From assembly GCF_901709675.1 (NCBI RefSeq), contig NC_051094.1, forward strand, positions 10,596,501 to 10,660,500: a stretch of 64,000 bases of DNA. Direction: 5' to 3'. This document shows positions 27,501 through 40,500 of the stretch, piece by piece. The notes below the pieces were generated by a model, which saw only the letters and a program-made list of their open reading frames with translations, made no database searches and was not told the DNA's origin. The stretch is from Syngnathus acus. Taxonomy: Eukaryota; Chordata; Actinopteri; Syngnathiformes; Syngnathidae. A program made the translations under genes and the position numbers. Position 1 is the first letter of the stretch, and every line of letters begins with the position of its first letter.

Positions 27501-30500
27501 ATAATAGTACATAATAGTAATAAAGAGTTTGAGAGCTTCATACCAGGTACGAGTCGTAATAATGTGTAGGTAACGCTACCTTTGCGAACTTTGTCAATAG
27601 TGAATTTGTTGGCCTCATCTTTGATATCTTCTATGGTGGGGAGGTATAGGTCTCGAGGAATGCCGCCATTTTCCTCATACAAGAACTCCACCGTCTGCCT
27701 TGCAATGTCTACCATGCCTGTTGTTATTTAAACACACCATAAGCTCAAGATTGCCAAATCTGTCCTGAGCTAATTCAACCTGTGTTTGACGTGACATATG
27801 TATTCTTCTTACCTAACTGCAGGGCTCCTTTAATTTGGTCCAGACCAGATTTCCTCTCAGCTTCATTACGGAATCTCCTTCGAATAGTGGGGAACACTTT
27901 GGTTTCCCAGGCCTTTACCAGCAAGGCGTAGTGGTCCTCCTAGGTTTTAAAAATGCAACAGTCAAATAAAGAAGGACAAGCAGTGACACTGTCACTAGAT
28001 GATTAGGAGCTCACTCACCCTTGGGACATCATCATCATCCTCATCGTCACTCTCATCATCTGCAATGGGCGGAGGGTGTGGATCAGGCCCAGAAGTGACG
28101 AGGTTCTCATAGCTCAACTCCACCTTGTAATGGCTAGACAGGTCACAGTTGTATTCTAAGAGACAGAAAAGTAAAAGTTATATTAATATTGGCAGTCAAA
28201 TGTCATTGAATGATTTCTATGAAAACAAACAGACATGCATACGTATTTAAATGTAGTAATACAAAAATATGTGTATATACGTTGCTGAGGGACTGCCACT
28301 GCTGCAATCCGACAGGGTGGTCCATGGGAGCCCGAGTCAGATGCGACGCTGGCGCCTGCATCATTATCACTATCTGAGGCCATGGCAAAGGGGAGCGCTT
28401 CAAAATTTGCACTTATTTCTTCTGCAAGGTCAATGCACAAGTCAGCAGCATTTCTGTGTGCTTGGCCTTCAGCGTAGGCAAAGGGACGGTTTCCAAAGTT
28501 GGCCCGAATCTTTGAATTCTATAAAACAATGTTTTTTGTTTTTTTTAAATCACACAAGATATTTGTTGTTGTTGAAAGACTTTTTACTTTAATCAGCATA
28601 CCTTCTTTTGAATGTGAACCAAGGGCCACATTCCACCCGCCACTTCCTCAAGGATTGGACTGAGCCTTTGGCCACAATAGGTAAAGTAGACCCGTCCTTT
28701 CGGGGCTTGGCCGGGGGGTGGAGGTGTACCTTCTGAACGCTCCCAGCCAATTCCAGCCACATCACCTGTGTAAATGCAACATTACCACTTAAATTACTGT
28801 ACAATAATTATACATCATTTTAAATGGTAATCATAACTTTGTAACTCCAGCAATTGAGAAAAATCTTATGATTATGAGAACATTTTGCTAAGAGAAATGT
28901 TGTGGAAAAATAAGATTCAAGCAAAACAAAAACATAAACCCTCTCACCAGGAAGGAGCGACACATCAAGCCTGACACTTTTCCACTGCAGCAGACTGGAG
29001 CCATTATAATGCACCGCCCTTCCATTACTGCCACAGAGAAATGGACAAACAGGTTAGAGTTGGAAGATACAAATGGATATCAAACAGCACTTTTACTGGA
29101 GCGAGGACAACATTATAAAACAAGATAAAAGTCTCCAGTGTGTAGAAAAGATCAACCTACTTGTGAAACAGACATGTGCCAACAGGGTTGGTCCATGCTC
29201 CATCTCTTTTTTCAGCCTCAGTGGCAAAACCAAAGGACACAATGGGGCCACTGTCCTCCTCAGAATCTCCATAGGAGATAACTTCTATCTCCCAGTAAAA
29301 AGAAGGTGCCTGTGAGGGTGTAAAAAAACAAAAAAGGAAATTAAAAAAAATATTGTCCAATCGCAGGTAAAAAAAAAAAAAAAAATCCCACAGATGACCT
29401 AACAAATGACCAACCTGAATTGGCACAGAAGAGGTGGCGTAAATGAAGGTGCCCCGGGGGAGCCCTCCTCCAGCACTGGGGTCAGCCAAGAACGTGACCG
29501 AGGTAAGACGGGATGAGAACATGCAGGCTCGGACTGGAGGGAACACTCGAGATGGACACCAGGTTATTTCCTTAGGCTGGAGAGGGCACAATAAAGGGAA
29601 AGTATTGCAAACATTATTAACGCAAATTATTCCAAGGTTGTTTTTATAACTGAACATTCCATTGCCAAAGGAAAAATGCATAGTATTCTCTTAAAAAACA
29701 TAATAGAAAGGTGACAGTAATGTAATAAATAAAATATCCCACAGTTGCGAGTGGTTTCTTTAAATTTACCAACATGCTTAACTGTGTGATTCTTATTTGC
29801 AAAATCATAGACATGGTAACTCCACCTGGCGTCTGTCCGTCTGTAGTGGTGGCGGAGGTGGACGAGCACAGTCTCTGTATAGCATTCGCACTCTTTCACA
29901 CTGAGCCTCAACGATGCCAAGACGCTCTCCTTTAAACACGAAATGGAGACAAATATTGAGAACGTTGTCTTTAAGTTGTAGAGCATGTATTGTTTTCTTA
30001 CCAGGACTACATTCTTGAGCAACCAGGTTAAGAACTTCCACAGCTGCAGGACACTGCTGGATGAATTCTTCACAAAAGGAGCTATCCTCCAAAAGCTGTG
30101 CCATTACCAGGCATGCCCTGAAAATTGAAACAAACAGTTGTTCTACAGTACATGTATTCATTATTAGCCCTCTAAAGCCACCAGAAATAGACTACTGTTT
30201 GGAACAATAAAACACAAAAGGAGCGTGGGAGAAAAAAGGCAGGTTTATGACTGACCTGGTTCTGATTTCTGCAAGCAAGCGAACTGCAGCCATCACTGGG
30301 CTGGATCCATCCCCAGAAGCTGGTAGAGAGGAGTGAATGGACAGGCTGCCCTCCTGTGGCAGAAGCATGGATTGCACTGCTTGCACTACCTTCTCTGTGA
30401 TCGATAGCTTGTACAAGGGCAATGCCTGAGGAGTGTGAAGAAGGATCAGAAGAGAATCAGAATATCGTTTTCCATTAAACGAGAAAGTTAATGATGCTAC

Positions 30501-31502
30501 AGGGAGGAAGTCTTACCTCAGATCTGGGTGTACAGAGGCGTGATATTGGTACTGTCAGCACATCTGAGGCTTTACAAGTTCTCCTGTAGTCACAAGAGGG
30601 GAATTTGACAGTTGCAATGCCCTCCTGCTCATTGATCGACATCACAATACCCACGCTACCCAGCACTCCTTTACCTATCACCTGTAGATGTGAGGCATAT
30701 GCTAAGTTGTTGAAAGAAATTTATGAATGATACCATTAAAAATACAGTTAGTAGTGTGTATTCTTTACCTGGACCTCTGACCCAATTTTAATGGTTTCTT
30801 TGAAACCCCCCAGAGCACAGAGTGCGGCAACCGCCTGCCTGCCAATGGCCTGAAGCTTAGCCAGCTTCCTACCACTGCTGCTTCCATTCTCCAAAATACT
30901 TTCAGCATATTTCCCCAGTTGAGGGATGAACATCAGTGCCCTGGAAAGCACCTAGGATAAACACAAAGTAGACAGAAAGTAGAAAGATTTAATATGGACA
31001 TCCTGCTTTACTAAGATCCCACGTAGCAAACTGGAGTAAAATGTACTTTTTCAGCAGTGCTTGTCCAGATTTGAGCAGTGTTTGACTCAGGGGCAGTAAG
31101 TAGACTATGCAACAGAGCAATAACCTCAGCAGCCATACTGTTGGCAACATGCCCACTGATGAATGGCCTAACAGGGTCTGACCTGTAAAAGACATGATTT
31201 TCAGTTAGTCGCTTGAGATCACGCTGATTCGTTTTATCCAAAATATTGGTTACTAAGGTTAGACACAAGATATTAATGCTTCCAGACATGGTCATGGTAC
31301 CTAGCCAGGTCAGTGTTCCTGTCCCTGCAAGCAGATGTTTGGGCAGTTTTCTTCTTGTCGCCAGCCGTTATGCCTCCGGCAGCCTCTTGAGTCACAGTCT
31401 CCACAGGTGGACCAACGCTCACTATCAGACCAGACTGAGCCCATTTAGTGGCCTTCCTCAGAGCCGCAGAGGCTTCCTCTGTGATCACCTCACAGTGTCC
31501 GC

Positions 31503-31537
<35 letters not shown>

Positions 31538-34500
31538 AAGAGTTTAGAACCAGGAAAGGACAAAAAAAATCATAGAGTAGGTCTTACTTTGGTCATATCT
31601 CTGTCCATTTTGACAACCTTTTCCATATTTGCACCGGTGCCAAGGCGAAAGGGACGTCCCTCTGAACTGCTACATTTTAGAAAGAGAGAGAATACACACA
31701 TTCAGAAAATCTTGAGTAGGCTAAAAACTGTGAAACCAGAAAATGTTCACTAAGTTTACTAGAATAACTTTCAAGAGAGATTTTACCTTAAAAGTGGTTG
31801 AAGAACCTCATGCGATGACTGATCCTCTCTCTTGTGGATGAAGATAGATAGTTTACCATCAACTGCTTCACCTTCTTCTCCAATATCGTCAGTCTTCAAG
31901 GCTCCTTTGGAACTGGCTCGAGACAGACTTGTGTCTGGCTCAGAAGAGCTGGGTGACAACAAGGTCTGGCAACCTGGTGAGAAGTTGATGACATCAGTAA
32001 AAAATACTAATCCCTTGTATTATTTAGCAATGTTATGTTGTCAATGATGAGAGACAAACCTGGTACCACATAGTCTGCCAGCTTGGCGAGCAGCAAGGCA
32101 GCGATGCGCGAGGCAGGGTCATTAGCATCTTGTTGCTCTGTATCGAGCGTGTTCATAGAAAAGCTCCATGATGGTAGGGCCACGTTGCCACAGTCCTCCA
32201 CGCTCATGAGAGGTAAGGCTGCTCGACAAAGCTGCAGGATGATGAGCACCAGCTTTGGGGAAGGTCTCTGGTCAAGCAGCAAAGACAAGAGCTTCGAAAC
32301 ACAGGCTGGTTGGCTCAGGATAGCTTTTCCTATGTGACTCCTGGAATGAAATGTAAAACACATTTGTTGTATAAATACACTCACAGGCATCGTATCAGTC
32401 TATAACTACAAAACACAACTTACCTAGAGAGGTCATTGAGAAGACTGAGCACATCTTGCAAGGCATCATTGCCAGCTGCTTGATTCCCACAGCACTCGGT
32501 AGCTCTGGCCAGATGATTGGTCAACAAACTGGACACCTGTCGAGCCAAACCGGAATGTACTCCATCTGTCGAGCCACCTATAAGATAGTAAAACAGAGAT
32601 AAAAATATTCTGCTTCTGAGACAATTCAAAAAGAACAAGATATTGCCATCATTACATAAACGTTATACTCCTTTGTAATACTTTTTACCTTCCACTTTCT
32701 CCCACTCAATGCAGCGGTTCGCAAGCACCTGAAAAGCAGCCCAGGCCATGGTGGCTACCTTCTGCTTTTTGGTCTGCTTCTCATTTGAGCTGCACTCTCT
32801 CTGACCACTCAAGCTACATAAGCTATCCATGAGCTGAACCAACCCACTCCGAACTAGGCACTGCTCTTCACTCCTATGGAAAGACAAATAGGATGACTAC
32901 GGTGACTAACCTGTGCCAAGGATATGAGGGGACAGTGGGCGAGATCATAAATCTTGCCTTGTGTAGGGTATTGTGCAAAGCAAGCCAATACTGTTGGCAC
33001 AAGCAATGGGGTAGCGAGCGCAAAGAGACACGACAGACGTCATTGTCTCCCCAAAGGCCTCCTGCACCTGTTCAACCATTCCGCCACAGGTCAGCTCCTC
33101 AATCCTGTACACATTAAAGAGATTTAATAGACAGTGGAAACCGAACATTGCATGAGTGTTTTTTTTGTGTTGTAGCATCCTTTTACCTTGGGCCTCCTTG
33201 CAATACCATAGTAACAGGACCAACCAAGTGCGTGACCCCACCCACTCGGACCGCAGCAGTGAGCAGCTCTCTCATATGGACAAGCGCCTGTTTTCGTGTG
33301 CTCCCACGGCGCCATCGTGTCTGCGCAGCAGACAGGAAACTGCTGCTTGATACCTAAAAAAAAAATAATGGATGTTTGACAGTGATTGTTGGAATATTCC
33401 TGGAATTAAGTTGATTTTTTTTTTTTTACCTATAATTCAGTGTTTGTTTATTTTCTGAAAGTTTTTTTTTTAATTTGACCCACTACCACACATTGTTATA
33501 ACTGGTGTGGTAAAGTTAACTGTGTTTGAGATCTTTATTAATTGATCAATTGAGATCTTGCGGCTGAAAAAGTGACAGCAACATGGAAGAACAGGAAGCG
33601 TGGGGCGTTAATAGATACAACTCAGAGAAGCCATTCGTGGCCTAAGAAGTGTTTGATATTGTCACCTCCAAGAATCGGCAAATATGTTTTGTCTTCTCAA
33701 TCTAAAAACAACAAGCTTTCATCTAAGCTGAGAAAAGCATTTACAGGTAAGGTATTTTTTCAGGTTGTAATTAGCTAATTAGTCATTTCTTGTTAGTCAG
33801 CTCATGTTAGTAAAGCTATGATTCTTTTTCTTTCTCAATACAAGTGGGCTGTAAGTTAAAAAAAAAAAAAAAAAGAAGAGAACATGTGATGGGTTTGTTC
33901 TAAGCTTTGCCAAAGAAGTATTGAATATAATTGATAGTAAAAAAAAAAAAAAGAAGCATTTAACCTCTGTACATTTCAGAGCCTGTACTTTTTTTACTTT
34001 TACTTAAGTAAAGAGGTTAAATCAGTATTTTTAATCAGTCTTTTTTTTCCCCCTGAAAAGAAGACTGTACTTCTACTTTGATCTGGAGTGTGGGCACTCT
34101 TTCCACCTCTGGCCAATAGTCAGCTTAGTCACTAAGCCTTAGTGCATGCAATTCCAGTTACTATAAGAAACGGGAGATAATTATTAACTAATAGACTTAC
34201 AGCTTGATCAGGTGTAGTGCCGATAAATGCAAAGAGCTGACCCAGGAGAACGCTATATGTTGGCTTGTCTCCGCTGTCTTCAACCACCAGAGATTGCAGC
34301 AGTGTAAATGAGCTGCTACGATGACTGGTGGGGTGATGTCGCCTCCTTCAAAATAAAAGACACCCCCCGCAAAAGATGAACATTTATTTTTTGAGGCTTA
34401 ATCCATCAAACAAAATCAAAAGGTACCTTTGCGCAGCATGTGTGAACTCCAGATCTTGGTTAGCAATCATCTCTAAATCAGAGGGTGCAGACATGCTGCG

Positions 34501-37500
34501 CAGGAAGACTGGCTGCTTCACAATGGAGATGGCAGTCTTTGCGTCTGATACAGACTTGGAAGCTAATAAAAAAAGATAAGAGAAAAGCAAAACACTGTCC
34601 AACGCTGAAAGAATGAAACACAAAGAAATCCAGTTTCGATAGTTGAATTAGGATTAGACGTCTACCTTGGCCCGGTGTTCCAGCAGGTGTGGTGGTTAAG
34701 CTTCTGCAATGTGGTGCAATGGTAACATGTAGCAGTAGCTCTGTACGGTTCATCAGACTCTTCACAAGTGCTTTAGTTTTAGGAAGTGGGGTGCTGCTTT
34801 TAAGGTGCATGGTGTTTACCTCGTGAAAGAACTTCTCCCTGTTGGCGCAGATATAAAAGTGATGTTAGTGACAGACAATGTAATACTGTCATAAACTGCT
34901 GTTTTTAAACGTCTTGCCTCAATCCAAGGACAACATTTTCCAAGTCGTTATAATCAAGGGGGACATCTTTCAGGGAGCAAAGTAGTTCAAGTTCTTTGAT
35001 CTTATTCTGACAAGAAATTAGAGGGAAAAATTGAGTATCAAATTATAGTACTGTATGAAATGCATTGTCCGGCGGGATACCTCAAAGAAGTGGTAGTCAT
35101 GAAAGAAAGGAGTGTTGTTATCCAGCTTTCCCTGCTGGGCCTCCTCTACCTCATTCTGCCACTTTTGCTCCAATTCTGCGACACTCTGCATCAAACATGT
35201 AAGATAATGTAAAGACATGTAAAATAATTATACATTGTCTGCTTGCTCACTCTCTTTATCTCTAAAATAAAAATGCTTACCTGCAGTTGACGTTCCATCG
35301 CGTTGATTTTCTTAAAGGTCTCTGCCATGATCTTACAGACCAGGTCAAACTCCTCTGCGTGGTCTTCACGGTACTGGTAGTTGACAAGCGACTGCAGACC
35401 ATCCACCAAGCTGAGATGCTTTATGACACATGACACTATAACCTCCTCCATGACATCTGGCCGGATCACCTCTCTTTCAGGATTGAAACAGTTGCTTGTG
35501 AAATGATTACATAATGACAAGATTACATTATAAACAAAAACATGTAGAAAGCATAATGTTATAAAACAAAACACTGCATTGTTTGCATACAGTCCTTACT
35601 TAATGCTTGGACGAAACTGTGGGCGAGCTCTTCCAGACACCTCTCGCAACTTTCCCATGATGCCTGGAGGGAGGCGTATGCGTGGCAAGTCGAAGTGGGC
35701 GCCAGATGTAAAACCCGGAGGAGGAATGAGCACATCGGCAGGGTAGGTGAATTCACGGTCCTCCTCGATGGTTAGTGGCAGTGGTGAAGGACTTGGAGTG
35801 AGAGCAGGAGAGAGTGCGCCGTTTGCTTCCACCTGCCACTGACACCTGAGGAAAAAGAATTTATCGACATTTTGAGACAATCTTTCCTTAGAGATGTGGA
35901 TGACAGCAAAACAAAAGGTGCTCAAATGTTATTTATCTTATGTTAAAATTCATGAAACGTACTCATTTGATAAAATTCAAACGAAAATGTCAAACGATCT
36001 GACTATTTGATGCATCACCTTTGCAGAAGCTTTGAGCACAGCAAATCATTGCAGGCGTCCTCCTCTCTTGTCACCTCAGGCCCATTGTATAGAATGCGCA
36101 GCATTGAGCAAGCGAGTACTGACAGACCAAGTGCCAGGTCTGCCAGGAAAGGGAGGCCTCCTGAGACATCCTCAGATGACTCCTGAAAAGATGAAAAATA
36201 TTTTACATGTAATGGGACGGTAGAAGCTCATCTGCAATGACTTGGGCTTTAATTGGAGCTGAAGGGTCACAGTTCAAATCCCGCTGCAGACAAATGTGAA
36301 AAAATATGTTCTAGTAAGTGAGTGAGAAATGCCAGTCTGCTTCCTGGCTGCTTCTTTCCTCACATGTCTGGTTCTGTGCTATGCGCAACACAAAAATGTG
36401 AATTTGAATGCGAGTTACAATTTTCCTTTATAAAGATTATAATGAGTAGACCTTTTTATAATAAAATAAATATGAGACAGGACTACTAAATATAAGGATT
36501 CCAACAATATGCCAATGTTTTACCTGCGCTCTGACAGTGCAAGAAAAGCCCCACATGGCTTTATCAGGAGTGTTGTGCTCTCGTCCACTTCTCATTTCAA
36601 AAGAAAAGGTCACTGTGTCACCTTCAACCTAAACAGAGATAATAAATGCATGCAGTGAGACTAAGATTGCGGACAATTCACCATGCACGTTTTGCTCACA
36701 GCGTCTATTACCTTGACAAGATCTTTGGGCCATCCTGTCCCCAAAACACTGCGACTGCCATATCCCAGAGTGTTTCCTCCATATTCTGTTACTTTTCGAC
36801 TATTAGTGTTGGGACCGGCATAAATAACCAACTAAGTAGAAGAAAAATAAAGACTAGTTACAAACAGCAGGCAAAATATGAAAACCGTGTTTATGAAGAT
36901 GTACTGCAATGAATCATTTTAACTGTGCTTTGTGTTAATAAACACCTTGTCATAGTCATATTGCGAAGAACAGCGAGAATCAAAGCGAAGGTACAAACAG
37001 CGAGCCCCTGGAATGTGAACAGTCTCCTTGAATTTATAGTTGTCTCGCACAGGATGCACAGTCTCCACAGTTTTGCCAGCAGCCCAAGGGGCAGGGATCT
37101 TCAGTCCTGTCAGGAATCCAGGCTCCTCACGTTCATCAAGGATTCTAGTAAAGGACAGGGATTTTCTCAAATCCATCTTACTTAACAGCTGACACATTTA
37201 GTAAAAACAGTCATTCGTCCACGCAGCAATGTTATTATAGAACATACTTACTTGTCATCAGCAGCAGAGGTCTTCATCCCTTGCCCAACACAGCCACCCA
37301 AAAGTGACTCGTCTGAGAAAAGTGGAGACTGAGTCTTTAGTAACAGAGCAGTCTGGGAAGAAAACAAAAAGGAGAAAATATTTGTCATTTCACGACAGGA
37401 TTTTTTTTTTTTTTTTTTAACACAATACAAATATTGACTAACCTGACTGGTGTATAAAACCAACTGCACTAACTGAGGCATGAGCGCATCAGCTAGCGTT

Positions 37501-40500
37501 AGGGTCTGCAGGTTGGGGTGCATCAGAGTGGTCAGCAACACGGGCAATAAGTGCCCCAGCATGGTGGCCTTTGTTACCTGCTCCAGACCTTTCAACCTTT
37601 GGAGTAACAAGGGCAAAGTATGTAAGTACTACAGTATTATAGCATTGTCCTAACTTACTTCTTATCAGCGTTCATGTAAAAAAAAAAAAAAAAAAAAAAA
37701 AATGTAAGTACTACAGTATTATAGCATTGTCCTAACTTACTTCTTATCAGCGTTCGTGTAAAAAAAAAAAAAAAAAAAAAAAGAAGTGTATTTTGATTAT
37801 GTGAGTTCACATGCCATGGAAGCAACATTAAAGGCACATTTATGCCATTTAATGGAATCCTTGAAATGGAGGATAGATTCGGAAGTTTAAAAAGAAACTC
37901 ACCTGGTTTCCTTGTCAAGGATCTCACTGTTAATGAGCGCTGTTGTCACCTGCTGAAGCGTCTCCAGTGCTTCATCACATCCCACCAGGATCTTGGTTGC
38001 TAAGGAGAGAATGCTGCCTTGAAGCTCCTGAGGACACCACAGAGAAAAGGCCCACACTTCGGTAACTCTGCTTCCAAGATACTGTATCCAATATTTTATC
38101 GCTTTACTGAGATCTCTCCAGTTTTAACAAACACTCAATCACGACATAACCAGAGTTGAATAAGAGTATGTTGTTTGCACTTGTAATATCAACCACAATT
38201 TGAAAATACAACTCAGCATCCGAAACTGATAAGAGCGTTCCATTAGACGAGGAAGGGGTATTTAAAGGGGATGTTTACCTGTACCTTCATTGTTTCCCCT
38301 TGTAGGGAGCTGTCACTGTCGTCACTATCATCTGGACGGATAAGAATGGTGTTACTGAGAAGGTGGTTCTGAACAGCCATGAGGTAGCGCAGACAAGGGG
38401 AAACCACCTACGGGGAGGGAGTGACATCTCAGACTGGTATCAGAGAAGCAAAACTTCCTTGAACAGACTGTAATGAGCATACTGGCACTGTGGAAAGGAG
38501 CTTCTGGAAGTCATCTCGAGCGACTGTTTGACATTTGGTAATGAGAAGGCAGGATTCCCGAACCACGGTTTTGAGTATACACTGCAGAAGGTCATCACTC
38601 AGCCTGTTGAAAAGAGCTTTCTTTAGGCTCTTAAGCATGATGAACTATTTTTCGATCTACGTTTAGATATGTCACAATAAAACTTGAATAGATTCCGCAC
38701 CACACACTAAAAACGGTGGTACCATATGGATGCTCACCTATAGTGGTCATCTTCTTCACTTCCAAACCTATTTTTCTGCAGTTGGTCGGCCATATTGGTG
38801 AGGATGACATCCCGAAGCTGAGACAGCCCACTGTTCCTTTCACCTGAGAATCAAATCAACTAATTGTTTACTTAGAAAGGACACTGGCATTCTGGCTCAT
38901 TTAAATCATCTTATTTAAGCACCTTCACTTAGAACAAGTTTCAGCAATTTATTGAGTTCAGCCTCCCCCTGATACAAAGTATTCAGGCCTGAGCTGCAGA
39001 GAAACAGAAATGGTGAAAACCAAATAGATATTTTTCCATTTATTATGGCTTACATTATATTTAAAATAAAATCATATTTACCTGATGGCCAGGCAAACCT
39101 CTCTCTGAATCTCAGCCCCTATTTGATCCACTGGAGCCATTAGTAGCTGCCACAAGAGCAGGCCTGCCCTACGCACGCTTTCCCTGTTCTGCTCCGACTG
39201 CGGATTGAAGAACCTAAATACGACCTGGAGAAAACAAACCAGGTACAAAAGATCATTTCAAAACAAATCAAATGAAGACAGTGACTAAAACATCTTGGTG
39301 AAAGTCACAGAAAACGAACCTGGAAGACTACCAAAACACAGCGGATGATGCTGGTATCTCCGCTGACCATTGCCTTCTCCATTATGTCACAGATACTGCT
39401 GAAGTGACTGGCCTCGATAGGATGTTGTTTACCCAGTAGGGCACCCAGGGGCAGGCTGTTACTGCTAGTTGCTAGCAGGTTAAGCTGGTGGACACACATG
39501 GCACCTACATGATGAAGGAGCTGGTTGATCACCTCGCTCGTGTGCACCATTTCTTCTGCAAAAAAGGGGGTAAAACATAAAAAAAAAAAAAAACAATAAT
39601 GAAAGAAAAGTTGAGATTTGTGATTTACTACAGCATGCAACACGGATAGCGTGGCTTTAAGTGCTATAGTCCAACCTTTGGGTTCCTTTATGACATGGCT
39701 CACACCCAACCTGTGGCACACATGATGAAAGGCCTGATTGCCCGGGTTACACCACTGATCAATGTAATCGCTCGAGCAAGTCCAGATCAAGTTGTTCCGT
39801 GCATCGTAACAAGCTCCTAAAAGGCCACACAATCACATGGCACTTAGTTCTATTTACATTCCAACACTCATTGGGGACAGCAATAACACTCACCCAGTCC
39901 TGCCACCTGAGCTCCTCTGCCGAGGGAACTGCCAGGAGCATCAATGAGGTCAGCGCGGCTGCTGAATTGGCCGTCAGCAAGGTTGAAGACTAAACTAGAG
40001 GTTAATACTGAAATAACAAGCGGACACTTTAGAGGAAAGCACTTGCCGTAGTAAAAATTAAAGTATTAGTGACAAAAACAGTGCGAATGTGCTCCTACTT
40101 TTCAGCGAGGACAGACTGCTGGCACCTCCAAACAGTGAGCGTGTCGCAGAGCTCCCAGACACACCAGGAGGTGGGACTAGCATCACTAAGTATGTTCCAC
40201 ACACATACATTGGGGTCTTCCTCAGAGTCTTCAAGGGGAGTCCACAGCTTGTGTTGACAGCTGTAGTGAGGAGGAGAGATATGATGCAAATAACAATAAA
40301 TATAATATATATTTTGCATGTTGAGATGATTGATTACCAGACTGCTCCTCTTTGACAGTGTTTGTGATGGTAGAGCCTGTGAGAGCAGCCAACGTGGCAG
40401 AATGTGAGGCCCGGAAGCGAGACATTCGACTCAAAAGAAGCTCATTCAAGCACTTGGAAGACTCGCCTTCTTTGCGAGTCAGAATAACTCTCTCCTGCAA

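Noticed and set aside
36240-36330. A tRNA gene suggested by a GTTCAAATCC box
   Set aside because: No acceptor stem or anticodon arm can be paired. Kept only as a weak SINE fragment.
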